Notes under the pieces: model-generated
Seen by the model: only the letters and a program-made list of their open reading frames with translations
Told to the model about the DNA's origin: nothing
The model's database searches: none
DNA from: Rhizobiaceae bacterium
GTDB lineage: Bacteria; Pseudomonadota; Alphaproteobacteria; Rhizobiales; Rhizobiaceae
NCBI GenBank assembly: GCA_019635715.1
Contig: JAHBYY010000033.1
Location: 1-48,431 of the forward strand
Direction of reading: 5' to 3'
Length of the DNA stretch: 48,431 nt
Shown here: one piece after another, positions 8,334 to 15,962 of the stretch
Layout of the letters: every line of letters starts with the position of its first letter
Position numbering within the stretch: the stretch's first letter is position 1
Position numbers and translations under genes: made by a program

Positions 8334-8430
8334 CCCCTCCCCACAAGGGGGAGGGGGATCGGCCGCGCCAGCTTCAACGCCAACGGACTGGAGCGGCCGC
8401 TGGCGCGCGCCTCCCCCTTGTGGGGAGGGG
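8334..8430. repeat. Palindromic intergenic element, type B
   Basis: A perfect 20-base inverted repeat (CCCCTCCCCACAAGGGGGAG at 8334-8353, its reverse complement at 8411-8430) flanks a 57-base centre that itself contains GCGCCAGC/GCTGGCGC. With element A it fills most of the 389-base gap 8074-8462 between the two flavoprotein genes; no gene is visible in that gap. Confidence 0.87.
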
Positions 8431-8462
8431 CAACGAGTCGAGTACGGGCCGGATGCCGCATC

Positions 8463-10082
8463 TCAAATGACGTCATGGGCCGGGCTCATATGGCTGGTGC
8501 CGCGCTTCAGGTCGGAGAGGATCTCGGCGGCGGCGTTGCGGCCGGGGGCGCCCATGACGCCGCCGCCGGGGTGGGTCGACGAGCCACAGATATAGAGGCC
8601 GCCGACCGGCGAGCGGTATTGCGCGTAACCCGGTACGGGACGGTTGAACAGCAACTGGTCGAAGGTCAGCTCGCCCTGGAAGATGTTGCCTTCGGTGAGG
8701 CCGACTTCCGCCTCCAGCTCGCGCGGCGTGCGCACCTCCATGTGGACGATGCGGTCGCGGAAACCGGGCGAGTAATCGGCGATCTGCGAGATCACCGTCT
8801 CGGCGAAGGCGTCGCGGTCGGCGTCCGTCCAGTCGCGGCCCTCCACCTTGGGCGGGCAGTACTGCACGAAGCAGCTCATAAAATGCTTGCCGGGTGGCGC
8901 CATGGTCGGGTCGAGCGTGGTCGGGATCATCATGTCGAGGAAGGGATCGGCCGACCAGCGGCCGGCCTTCCAGTCGTCGTAGCCGCGCTCCATGCGCTCG
9001 ACCGAATCGGTGAAGTGCAGGTCGCCGCGGATGCAGGGCGAGCCCTTCGGCAGGGCGGGGAACTCGGGCAGGGAGTCCAGCGCGATGTTGACCTTGCCGG
9101 AGGAGCCGCGCATGCGGAAATTCTTCACCCTGCGCAGGAAGATCTCCGGCAGTTCCTTCTCCTCCACCAGCTTGAGGAAGGTGCGCTTCACGTCGGCGTT
9201 GGAGACGACCATGCGGCCGCGGATCTCCTCGCCGCCGGCCAGCACGATGCCCTGGGCGCGACCCGCGGCGACGAGGACGCGGTCGACCTCCGCATTGGTG
9301 CGGATCGTGCCTCCGGACGCGCGGAAGCTGTCGGAGAGCGCTTTGGTGATGGCGCCCATGCCGCCGCGCGCATAGCCCCAGGCGCCGACCGAACCGTCGA
9401 CCTCGCCCATGTAATGGTGGAGGAGCACATAGGCCGTGCCGGGCGACATCGGCCCGAGCGCCGTGCCGATGATGCCGGAGATCGAGAAATTCGCCTTGAT
9501 GACGTCGGTCTCGAAATACTCGTCGAGATAGTCCGAGATCGACATGGTCCAGAAGCGCAGCGTGTCGGCCATCTCGCGCGCGCCGAGGCCGGCGAATTTC
9601 TTCGCCAGATAGAGCAGTTCGCCGATGTCGCGCGGCCTGAACGAGGTCGGGTCGGGCGCGGTGCGCATCAGCAGCGGCTGGATGAATCGGCACTGGCGCG
9701 TCACGTCGCGCGAATAGCGGTCGTAGGCCTCGGCGTCGCGCTTCGAGAAGCGGGCGAACTCGCGGCGGTGAGCATGGTGGTCGCGATAGTTGGCGAGGTA
9801 GTCGCCACGCTGAGTGAACACCGCGCCGCCTTCGTAGGAGATCACCTGCAGCCCGTATTTCGGCAGTTCGAGGTCGCGCATGATCTCGGGGCGGAACAGC
9901 GAGCAGACATAGGAGCAGTTGGAATAAAGGAAGCCCGGCGCCAACGAACGGCTGACCGCCGCGCCGCCGATCCAGTCGTTCTTCTCGACCACCAGGACGT
10001 CGAGGCCGGCGCGCTGCAGATAGCAGGCGTTGACGAGCCCGTTGTGGCCCGCCCCGACGACGATCGCGTCCCATGTCTTCAT
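8463..10082 (-). CDS. PYROXD2-like FAD oxidoreductase 2
   Basis: 539-residue flavoprotein of the phytoene-dehydrogenase-like group that includes PYROXD2. The FAD motif GAGHNG (residues 10-15) is followed by the family signature GGAAVSRSLAPGFLYSNCSY, and the C-terminal motif is GLYICGSSTHPGGGVMGAPG. First gene of the minus-strand operon. Its promoter region, shared with the divergent methyltransferase gene, contains one of the three 16-bp operators, so it is probably controlled by the BetI-like repressor at 11039. By context it oxidises an amine-derived intermediate; that is inference, since PYROXD2-type enzymes have no settled reaction. Confidence 0.88.
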   Translation of the reverse strand: MKTWDAIVVGAGHNGLVNACYLQRAGLDVLVVEKNDWIGGAAVSRSLAPGFLYSNCSYVCSLFRPEIMRDLELPKYGLQVISYEGGAVFTQRGDYLANYRDHHAHRREFARFSKRDAEAYDRYSRDVTRQCRFIQPLLMRTAPDPTSFRPRDIGELLYLAKKFAGLGAREMADTLRFWTMSISDYLDEYFETDVIKANFSISGIIGTALGPMSPGTAYVLLHHYMGEVDGSVGAWGYARGGMGAITKALSDSFRASGGTIRTNAEVDRVLVAAGRAQGIVLAGGEEIRGRMVVSNADVKRTFLKLVEEKELPEIFLRRVKNFRMRGSSGKVNIALDSLPEFPALPKGSPCIRGDLHFTDSVERMERGYDDWKAGRWSADPFLDMMIPTTLDPTMAPPGKHFMSCFVQYCPPKVEGRDWTDADRDAFAETVISQIADYSPGFRDRIVHMEVRTPRELEAEVGLTEGNIFQGELTFDQLLFNRPVPGYAQYRSPVGGLYICGSSTHPGGGVMGAPGRNAAAEILSDLKRGTSHMSPAHDVI

Positions 10083-10145
10083 GCGCGGCTGCCCCTCGAA
10101 ATTGCCGGCAATCTGGCACGCAGGGCGCTGGCCTGTCCAGCCATT

Positions 10146-10161
10146 TTGAATGAATGTTCAA
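10146..10161. promoter_or_regulatory. Operator 1 of the BetI-like regulon
   Basis: TTGAATGAATGTTCAA, read on the minus strand as TTGAACATTCATTCAA. It fits TTGAACNNYCATTCAA, shared with the sites at 18935 and 23343. It lies between the divergent PYROXD2-like and methyltransferase genes. The motif resembles the ATTGAACG-type half-sites I recall for BetI operators. Confidence 0.75.
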
Positions 10162-10233
10162 CAAACTATCTTGCCAATTCCTGTTGAGGTGCTACGGTTT
10201 CGAGACCGTCAACCTCTGCACGCAGGACAGGCA

Positions 10234-11025
10234 ATGAGCGCCGGAGACACTGCCGAAGCGGAATATGACGAAGCGGCCATCCGCTTCCTCGAAACGATCT
10301 GGGGCGAGGGATATCTGTCGCCCGGCGGTCCCGACGAGGTCGACCGGGTGCTCGCCGGGCTGTCCCTGGCGGGCAGGCGCGTTCTCGACATCGGCTGCGG
10401 GGCCGGCGGCATCGCGCTGCACCTGATCGAGGCGCATGACGCCGCGCATGTGACTGGCTTCGACGTCGAGGCGCCGGTGATCGAGCAGGCGCGAAAGCTG
10501 GCGGCGGCAAGGGGGCTGTCGGAACGCACGCGGTTCGTGCAGGCGGAGCCTGGCCGGCTGCCGTTCGAGGACGGATCGTTCGACATGGTGTTCTCGAAGG
10601 ACGCGCTGCTGCATGTCGCGGACAAGGATGCGGTCTTCGCAGACATCTTCCGCGTCCTGAAGCCGGGCGGCGTCGTTGCCGCCAGCGACTGGATGATCGG
10701 TCACGACGGCGAGCCGTCGGCGGACATGAAGGCCTATATCGCGGCCGAGGGGCTGAGCTTCTCGATGGCCTCGCCGGCGCGCTACCGGCTGGCCATGCAG
10801 CGCGCCGGCTTCGCCGATATCGCGATCGCCGACCGCAATCCCTGGTACCGGCAGGTGGCGCGGGAGGAACTGGCACGGCTGCGCGGAGAGCTCGGCGACC
10901 GCGCGGCGGCGGAGCTCGGACGGCCCTATGTCGAGAAGAACATCCGCACCTGGGCGTCGATGCAGAAGGTGCTTGACTCGGGCGAGCACCGTCCCACTCA
11001 TCTTCGCGCCCTGAAACCGCAATAG
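10234..11025 (+). CDS. Class I SAM-dependent methyltransferase
   Basis: 263-residue methyltransferase. Motif I is [18 protein letters not shown], the acidic post-I residue is in VTGFDVEAP, and motif IV is [12 protein letters not shown], followed by [15 protein letters not shown]. The overall pattern resembles the phosphoethanolamine / sarcosine-dimethylglycine N-methyltransferase group, so a small amine acceptor is likely. The ATG at 10234 was chosen because the in-frame ATG at 10150 lies inside operator 1. The TetR gene follows 13 bases downstream, so they are probably co-transcribed and autoregulated. A methyltransferase inside an apparently catabolic, demethylating cluster is unexpected. 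Acceptor unknown. Confidence 0.85.
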   Translation: MSAGDTAEAEYDEAAIRFLETIWGEGYLSPGGPDEVDRVLAGLSLAGRRVLDIGCGAGGIALHLIEAHDAAHVTGFDVEAPVIEQARKLAAARGLSERTRFVQAEPGRLPFEDGSFDMVFSKDALLHVADKDAVFADIFRVLKPGGVVAASDWMIGHDGEPSADMKAYIAAEGLSFSMASPARYRLAMQRAGFADIAIADRNPWYRQVAREELARLRGELGDRAAAELGRPYVEKNIRTWASMQKVLDSGEHRPTHLRALKPQ

Positions 11026-11038
11026 GACGCGCGCGCCG

Positions 11039-11701
11039 ATGAGTTCTGCCAAAGACGACGCAGACAAGAAGGGGCGCAAGGCGTCCAAGGAGACGCGGCG
11101 CCAGCAGCTCATCGAGGCGACCATCGATTCGCTCGCGAAGCGCGGCTATTCGGAGACGACGATGGCCGACGTCGCCGACGGCGCCGGACTGTCGCGCGGC
11201 ATCGTCAACTTCCACTTCGAAAGCAAGGAAAAGCTGCTCGTCGCCACGCTGCAATACATGGCCGACGAATATTCCGCGCATTGGCGCGCCGCATTGCTGG
11301 CGGCCGGCCACGAGCCGTCCGACCAGCTCGCGGCGCTGGTGGCGGCCGATTTCGACCGGGCGATCTGCACCAAGCGCAAGCTCGCGGCCTGGTGCGCGTT
11401 CTGGGGGGAGGCGAAGTCGCGTCCGACCTACCAGGCGCTGTGCGGGGCGCGCGACGAGGCCTACCAGAACGTGTTCGTCGAGCTTTGCCGCCGGCTGCGG
11501 GACGAAGCCGGCTATGGCTTCGACCCCGCGCAGGCCGCGCTGGCGATCAGCGCCATGCTCGAGGGCCTGTGGCTGCGGCTGATGATGGGAACGGAAGGGC
11601 TGACGCGGGAGTCGGCCCTGACGGCCGCCAACCAACTGCTCGACATTGTCTTCCCGAAGCATTTTCCCAGGGTGACCCGTCCGGTCTCCAGGATCGCCTG
11701 A
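11039..11701 (+). CDS. BetI-like TetR-family repressor
   Basis: 220-residue TetR regulator. The N-terminal helix-turn-helix (about residues 20-66, ETRRQQLIEATIDSLAKRGY then TTMADVADGAGLSRGIVNFH) is followed by a ligand-binding half with KRKLAAWCAFWGEAKSRPTY and AMLEGLWLRLMMG. Both stretches resemble BetI, the choline-responsive repressor. The gene sits between the methyltransferase and the first binding-protein gene and is the obvious candidate to bind the three 16-bp sites at 10146, 18935 and 23343. No betA or betB is present, so it is not the orthodox choline operon. The inducer is unknown, probably a quaternary or polycationic amine. Confidence 0.9.
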   Translation: MSSAKDDADKKGRKASKETRRQQLIEATIDSLAKRGYSETTMADVADGAGLSRGIVNFHFESKEKLLVATLQYMADEYSAHWRAALLAAGHEPSDQLAALVAADFDRAICTKRKLAAWCAFWGEAKSRPTYQALCGARDEAYQNVFVELCRRLRDEAGYGFDPAQAALAISAMLEGLWLRLMMGTEGLTRESALTAANQLLDIVFPKHFPRVTRPVSRIA

Positions 11702-11726
11702 CACATAACCGAAGGAGGATGGAACG

Positions 11727-12812
11727 ATGACGGGATTGACGACGAGGTTGGCGGCATCGGCCGCGCTGGCGATACTGCTCGCGGCAGGTACGGCCGGAAC
11801 GGCATCCGCGGCGGACGCGGAGCTGACGATCTTCGACTGGTCGGGCTACGAGGCGCCGGAGTTCCATCCGAAATACGTGGAAAAATACGGCGATTCGCCG
11901 ACCTTCGCCTTCTTCGGCGACGAGGACGAGGCGTTCGAGAAGATCCGCTCCGGCTTCAAGGCCGACCTGGCCCATCCCTGCTCGCAGAGCGTGGTGAAAT
12001 GGCGCGAGGCCGGACTGCTCGAACCGCTGGACACGTCGAAGATCTCCGGCTGGGAGGATCTCAATCCCGGCATCATGGCGATGAAAGATCTCGCCACCAC
12101 CGAGGACGGCACCGCCTGGTTCATGCCGTGGGACTGGGGCAACACGCTCGTCACCTACAATACGGAGAAGGTCGGCGCCGACGAGGTGATGTCGGTCAAG
12201 GCCTTCGCCGATCCGAAGTTCGAGGGGCGCGTGTCGATCGGCGACAATGTCGACGACGCCTATGCGCTGGCTTCGCTCGCCATCGGCCTGCACGACTGGA
12301 CGAAGATGACCGACGAACAGTTCGCGCAAGCCTCCGACTTCCTGCGCCAGGTCCACAAGAACGTCCGCCTCTACTGGACCGACACGACCGAAATCGTCCA
12401 GGCGCTGACCGGCGGAGAAATCGACCTGGCCTGGGCGTGGAACGACGCGGCCGTGCAGTCGGCTGCAGCCGGAGCGCCGATCAAGTCGAACCGCGAAACG
12501 GCCGAGGGGCTGACGACCTGGGTGTGCGGCTATGTGCGGCTCAAGAATGCCCCGGGCAGCGCCGACAAGGCCTATGGCTTCCTCTCCGCCGTCAATGACG
12601 ATCCGGCGGTGGCCAACTACATCGTCAATGACTGGGGCTACGGGCACGCCAATGCCAAGTCGCTCGCCGCCGTCGACCCTGCCATCCTGAAGGAGAAGGG
12701 CTATGACGACGTCGCCAAGTTCGTCGACAAGACGCTTTTCCAGGCTCCCGTGCCGTCGTCCCTGAAGCTGAGGATGATCGAGGAGTTCGAAAAGATCAAA
12801 GCCGGATATTGA
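11727..12812 (+). CDS. PotD-like periplasmic amine-binding protein, copy 1
   Basis: 361-residue extracellular solute-binding protein of the spermidine/putrescine (PotD) type. A signal peptide of about 28 residues ends TASA-ADAE. The mature protein starts LTIFDWSGYEAPEFH, a typical PotD opening. Aromatic and acidic residues expected in the ligand pocket occur in WFMPWDWGNTLV and EIDLAWAWNDAA. A strong ribosome site AAGGAGG lies before the ATG. It is clearly homologous to copy 2, with stretches such as HPCSQSVVKWREAGLL identical in both. The permease and ATPase genes are about 3 kb away on the opposite strand. Binds a cationic amine by family; exact ligand unknown. Confidence 0.92.
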   Translation: MTGLTTRLAASAALAILLAAGTAGTASAADAELTIFDWSGYEAPEFHPKYVEKYGDSPTFAFFGDEDEAFEKIRSGFKADLAHPCSQSVVKWREAGLLEPLDTSKISGWEDLNPGIMAMKDLATTEDGTAWFMPWDWGNTLVTYNTEKVGADEVMSVKAFADPKFEGRVSIGDNVDDAYALASLAIGLHDWTKMTDEQFAQASDFLRQVHKNVRLYWTDTTEIVQALTGGEIDLAWAWNDAAVQSAAAGAPIKSNRETAEGLTTWVCGYVRLKNAPGSADKAYGFLSAVNDDPAVANYIVNDWGYGHANAKSLAAVDPAILKEKGYDDVAKFVDKTLFQAPVPSSLKLRMIEEFEKIKAGY

Positions 12813-12895
12813 GCCGGGCTCTCGTTGTCCCCGGAACCGTTCCGGGAACGAGACCGTCACCGCCGCGTTGATGCCTGCGATCAATCGGAGGATCG

Positions 12896-13135
12896 ATGAT
12901 GGTCACCTTCAGAGAGATGAAAGTGCAGGAAATCGTCGAAGACGGTTCGCTGTCGACCGATGAAAAGATCGAACAACTGCGCGAGATCGAGACGGAAGCG
13001 CGCGGCCTGCAGCGGGCGGCATCGGAAAGCCCGATGAACCCCGGCGACGGCTGGGACGACGAGTTGCGGTCCGTCCGCAAGGCGCTCGACAGGCTCGGCG
13101 CCGAGGAGCCGCCGAAGGGCGCGGCGTCGCTATAG
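12896..13135 (+). CDS. 79-residue helical protein between the two binding proteins
   Basis: Small soluble protein predicted to be mostly helical: MKVQEIVEDGSLSTDEKIEQ, then more charged helix to a flexible C-terminus. CGGAGGATCG precedes the ATG pair at 12896/12899; either could be the start. The middle segment STDEKIEQLREIE has a heptad-like pattern. No signal peptide or membrane segment. Its position inside a tandem pair of binding-protein genes suggests an operon member, but I recognise no family and propose no function. Confidence 0.7.
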   Translation: MMVTFREMKVQEIVEDGSLSTDEKIEQLREIETEARGLQRAASESPMNPGDGWDDELRSVRKALDRLGAEEPPKGAASL

Positions 13136-13206
13136 ACCGCCCGATCCCTATCGACGGTTTCGAGCCGCCGCAGTAGACTCCCGTCCGATTGGGCGGGAGA
13201 CTTTCC

Positions 13207-14292
13207 ATGCGCTTGACGACGGGTCGCTCGACGACGGGTCTCTTGGCGGCGGTCGTCGCCTCGATCACGCTGCTGGGCGGTGCGGCGATCGCTCAGGACA
13301 AGGATCTGGTGGTCTTCGACTGGTCCGGATACGAGGAGCCGCCGTTCCATCAGGGCTATATCGACAAGCATGGCGATGCGCCGAGCTTCGCCTTCTTCGG
13401 CGACGAGGAAGAGGCGCTGCAGAAGATGCGCTCCGGCTTCAGGGTCGACATCGCCCATCCCTGCTCGCAGAGCGTGGTGAAATGGCGGGAGGCCGGGCTG
13501 CTGCAGCCGCTCGACACCGGCCGGATTGCCGGCTGGAACGACATGCTGCCCGGCATCAGGGCGATGAAGAACCTCACGACCACCGATGACGGCAAGGCCT
13601 GGTTCCTGCCGTTCGACTGGGGCAACACCGCCCTGCTGTACCGCACCGACAAGGTGACGGCCGAGGAGGCCGGCTCGCTGCGCGTGCTCGCCGATCCGAA
13701 GTTCCGGGGCCGGGTGACGATCGGCGACAATGTCGACGACGCCTATGCGCTGGCCAGCCTGGTGAACGGGCTGAAGGACTGGACGCAGATGACGGACGCC
13801 GAGTTCGAGCAGGCCTCGCAGTTCCTGCGCGAGGTCCACAAGAACATCCGCCTCTACTGGACCGATTCCACCGACATCAACCAGGCGATCTCCGGCGGCG
13901 AGGTCGACCTGGCCTGGGGATGGAACGAGACCTTCATCACGCTGAAGGGCGAGGGCGTTCCGCTCGCCATGAACCGCGATACCAGGGAGGGCATCTCGAC
14001 CTGGGTGTGCGGCTACGTGCTGATGAAGGACGCGCCCGGCAGCATCGACAAGGCCTACGACTTCCTGTCGGCGGTCAACGCGCCTTCCGTCTCCGACTAT
14101 ATCGTGCGCACCTATGGCTACGGACACGGCAACGGCGCCGGGATGGCCGCGGTCGATCCGGAAGTTCTCAAGAACGGCGGCTACGACGACGTCGACAAAT
14201 TCATCGACAAGACGCTGTTCCAGCAGCCGGTTTCGGCCGAGCTGAAACAGCGCATGGTCGAGGAATTCGAGAAGATCAAGGCAGGCTATTGA
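13207..14292 (+). CDS. PotD-like periplasmic amine-binding protein, copy 2
   Basis: 361 residues, the same length as copy 1. Signal peptide of about 28 residues ending AAIA-QDKD, mature start LVVFDWSGYEEPPFHQGY. The ATG at 13207, preceded by CGGGAG, was preferred over an upstream in-frame start at 13189 because it gives a normal signal peptide. Pocket segments parallel copy 1 (WFLPFDWGNTALL against WFMPWDWGNTLV; VDLAWGWNETFI against IDLAWAWNDAAV) but differ at several positions, so the two may bind related but different amines. The stop overlaps the TTG start of the amine oxidase (TTGA), implying co-translation. Confidence 0.92.
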   Translation: MRLTTGRSTTGLLAAVVASITLLGGAAIAQDKDLVVFDWSGYEEPPFHQGYIDKHGDAPSFAFFGDEEEALQKMRSGFRVDIAHPCSQSVVKWREAGLLQPLDTGRIAGWNDMLPGIRAMKNLTTTDDGKAWFLPFDWGNTALLYRTDKVTAEEAGSLRVLADPKFRGRVTIGDNVDDAYALASLVNGLKDWTQMTDAEFEQASQFLREVHKNIRLYWTDSTDINQAISGGEVDLAWGWNETFITLKGEGVPLAMNRDTREGISTWVCGYVLMKDAPGSIDKAYDFLSAVNAPSVSDYIVRTYGYGHGNGAGMAAVDPEVLKNGGYDDVDKFIDKTLFQQPVSAELKQRMVEEFEKIKAGY

Positions 14293-15617
14293 CCGCGCCG
14301 GTTGCGACGGGCGTCGTCATCGTCGGCGCGGGCTTTGCGGGACTGGCGGCAGCGCATGCCCTGAAGGAGGCCGGCATCGACTTCATCGTGCTGGAGGCGC
14401 GCGACCGCGTCGGCGGCCGGGTCGAGTCGATGGTCAACGGTCTCGGCGAGCGCCTCGACACCGGCGGCCAGTATTTCTGCGACGGCATGGACTCGGTGAT
14501 CGGACTGGCCCGCGCCTATGGGAAGAGCTGGCGCCCGGGACTGTTCGGCGGACGCACGCTGATCCAGCCGCCCGGCTTCAGCACTGCCACGACCGACGAT
14601 CTGTTCACACGATCGACGGCCATCCGCGACCGCATCAACGGCTTCGATCCGGGCGATCCATCGATCGCCGGCCTTTCTGTGCGCGCCTGGCTCGACACAC
14701 AGGGCGATGCCGACGACGCCAAGGCCGCCTTCCTCGGCGCGATCGAAGGCCTCTGGTGCCAGCCGACCGACCGGCTGCCGCTGTGGTATCTCGTCTCCAA
14801 CGACCGGCGCATCACCAACGAGGTGCCGGAACTCCAGTATTTCCTTGGCGAGACCATGCACTCGCTCGCCGAGGACATGGCAGGCGGGCTCGGCGGCCGG
14901 CTGCGGCTGGGCATGCCGGCGCGGCGCATCGAGCGGACGCCCGGCGACGTCACGATCATCACCGATGCGCAGACGTTCTCGGCCAGGCATGTGATCGTCG
15001 CGGTGCCGCCGGCGACGGCGCGCCGCATCGACTTCGTTCCGCCTCTGCCGACCGACCTTGCCGCCGCGCTTCTCGCCTGGGAGAGCGGCCGCGTCGTCAA
15101 GATGGTCATCCGCTACGACCGGCCGTTCTGGCGCGATTCCGGCCTGAGCGGCAGCGTCGTATTCCTCGACCCTCCCGGCCTCTATGCCTGCGATTCTTCT
15201 CCTGGTGCGACGCGCGCCACGATCACCTTCTTCGTCGGAGGAGCGGTCGTCGACGACTGGCACCCGCTCGGTCGCGACGCGATGCGAGCCAAGGCGCTCG
15301 CCCAGCTCGCGGCGGCGCTCGGACCGCAGGCCGCAACCCCGCTCGACGTGGCGCTGCGCGACTGGACCGGCGACTATTGGAGTGGCGGCGCCTATTCCGA
15401 CACGATCATGGATCCCGAGGCGACGAGCGCCGAGGATGTGCTGCTGGCCGGCGCGCCGCGCCTCAACTTCGCCTGTTCCGAGCTGTCGCCGTCCTATCCG
15501 GGCTATATCGAAGGTGCGATCGTCGCGGGACGGGCGGCGGCGGGGCGCGTGATCGCGGAGCTTGGCTACCGGCGCGAGCGGAGCGAACCTGTCCCGGTGA
15601 AGGAGCGTCTGTATTGA
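14289..15617 (+). CDS. Flavin-containing amine oxidase
   Basis: 442-residue FAD enzyme of the monoamine/polyamine oxidase family. The dinucleotide motif VVIVGAGFAGLAAAHALKEAG (GxGxxG at residues 13-18) is followed by LEARDRVGGRVES, the substrate-domain segment EGLWCQPTDRLPLWYLVSN, and a C-terminal FAD motif near ELSPSYPGYIEGAIVAG. No ATG fits. A TTG at 14289 overlapping the TGA of the binding protein gives a canonical N-terminus only 12 residues before the FAD motif, so a TTG start with translational coupling is likely. It would oxidise an amine to imine or aldehyde with release of ammonia or a smaller amine. Two tiny membrane-protein genes follow without gaps. Substrate unknown. Confidence 0.88.
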   Translation: MTAPVATGVVIVGAGFAGLAAAHALKEAGIDFIVLEARDRVGGRVESMVNGLGERLDTGGQYFCDGMDSVIGLARAYGKSWRPGLFGGRTLIQPPGFSTATTDDLFTRSTAIRDRINGFDPGDPSIAGLSVRAWLDTQGDADDAKAAFLGAIEGLWCQPTDRLPLWYLVSNDRRITNEVPELQYFLGETMHSLAEDMAGGLGGRLRLGMPARRIERTPGDVTIITDAQTFSARHVIVAVPPATARRIDFVPPLPTDLAAALLAWESGRVVKMVIRYDRPFWRDSGLSGSVVFLDPPGLYACDSSPGATRATITFFVGGAVVDDWHPLGRDAMRAKALAQLAAALGPQAATPLDVALRDWTGDYWSGGAYSDTIMDPEATSAEDVLLAGAPRLNFACSELSPSYPGYIEGAIVAGRAAAGRVIAELGYRRERSEPVPVKERLY

Positions 15618-15838
15618 GTGTCGTTCAAACCGAGCAGATAAAGTTGACCGCAACCTATCTGAACGGCCTGGCGATCGCGCTTTTCGCGCTCGGCGTTTTC
15701 TCGCCCTTGTTTTCGCTCGTATATGGTAACGCGGGGCGAAGCTCCCAAGCTGTTGCGGTCAGTGTGCTGGTTTGTCTTGTCGCTTCAGTTGCACTACATT
15801 GGCTGGCGAGGCGATCGCTGAAGGGCCTTCAGCCATGA
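15614..15838 (+). CDS. 74-residue two-helix membrane protein, TTG start
   Basis: Starts at TTG 15614, overlapping the amine-oxidase stop, with AAGGAG eight bases upstream. The protein has two hydrophobic segments, about residues 16-37 (LNGLAIALFALGVFSPLF) and 46-64 (AVAVSVLVCLVASVALHWL), joined by a short polar loop and ending in a basic tail ARRSLKG. No recognised family. Because both its start and stop overlap neighbouring genes, it is very probably translated. Base composition is visibly less GC-rich than the flanks. Function unknown; an accessory of the oxidase or a small stress-type protein are possibilities. Confidence 0.7.
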   Translation: MSVVQTEQIKLTATYLNGLAIALFALGVFSPLFSLVYGNAGRSSQAVAVSVLVCLVASVALHWLARRSLKGLQP

Positions 15839-15957
15839 CAGGTGAGCAATTCTGGCTTCTTATGTTGGGACCGATCGGTGGATTGCTGATCGCCGGGTTT
15901 CTTCTGTTCGTAACGAGGCACGAACGCAAGCCACGCCGCCCTCATCCGGGCGAGTAG
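15835..15957 (+). CDS. 40-residue single-pass membrane peptide
   Basis: Encoded from ATG 15835, which overlaps the preceding stop as ATGA. One transmembrane helix (about residues 5-27, FWLLMLGPIGGLLIAGFLLF) is followed by a strongly basic cytoplasmic tail TRHERKPRRPHPGE. It ends six bases before the stop of the convergent ATPase gene. No family recognised. The tight coupling to the 74-residue protein suggests they act together. Confidence 0.65.
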   Translation: MTGEQFWLLMLGPIGGLLIAGFLLFVTRHERKPRRPHPGE

Positions 15958-15962
15958 CCCGC

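Noticed and set aside
6505-10082. Carotenoid biosynthesis (phytoene desaturase) reading of the two flavoproteins
   Set aside because: No crtB, crtE or related gene is nearby, and the sequences resemble the PYROXD2-like branch; amine-related context fits better.
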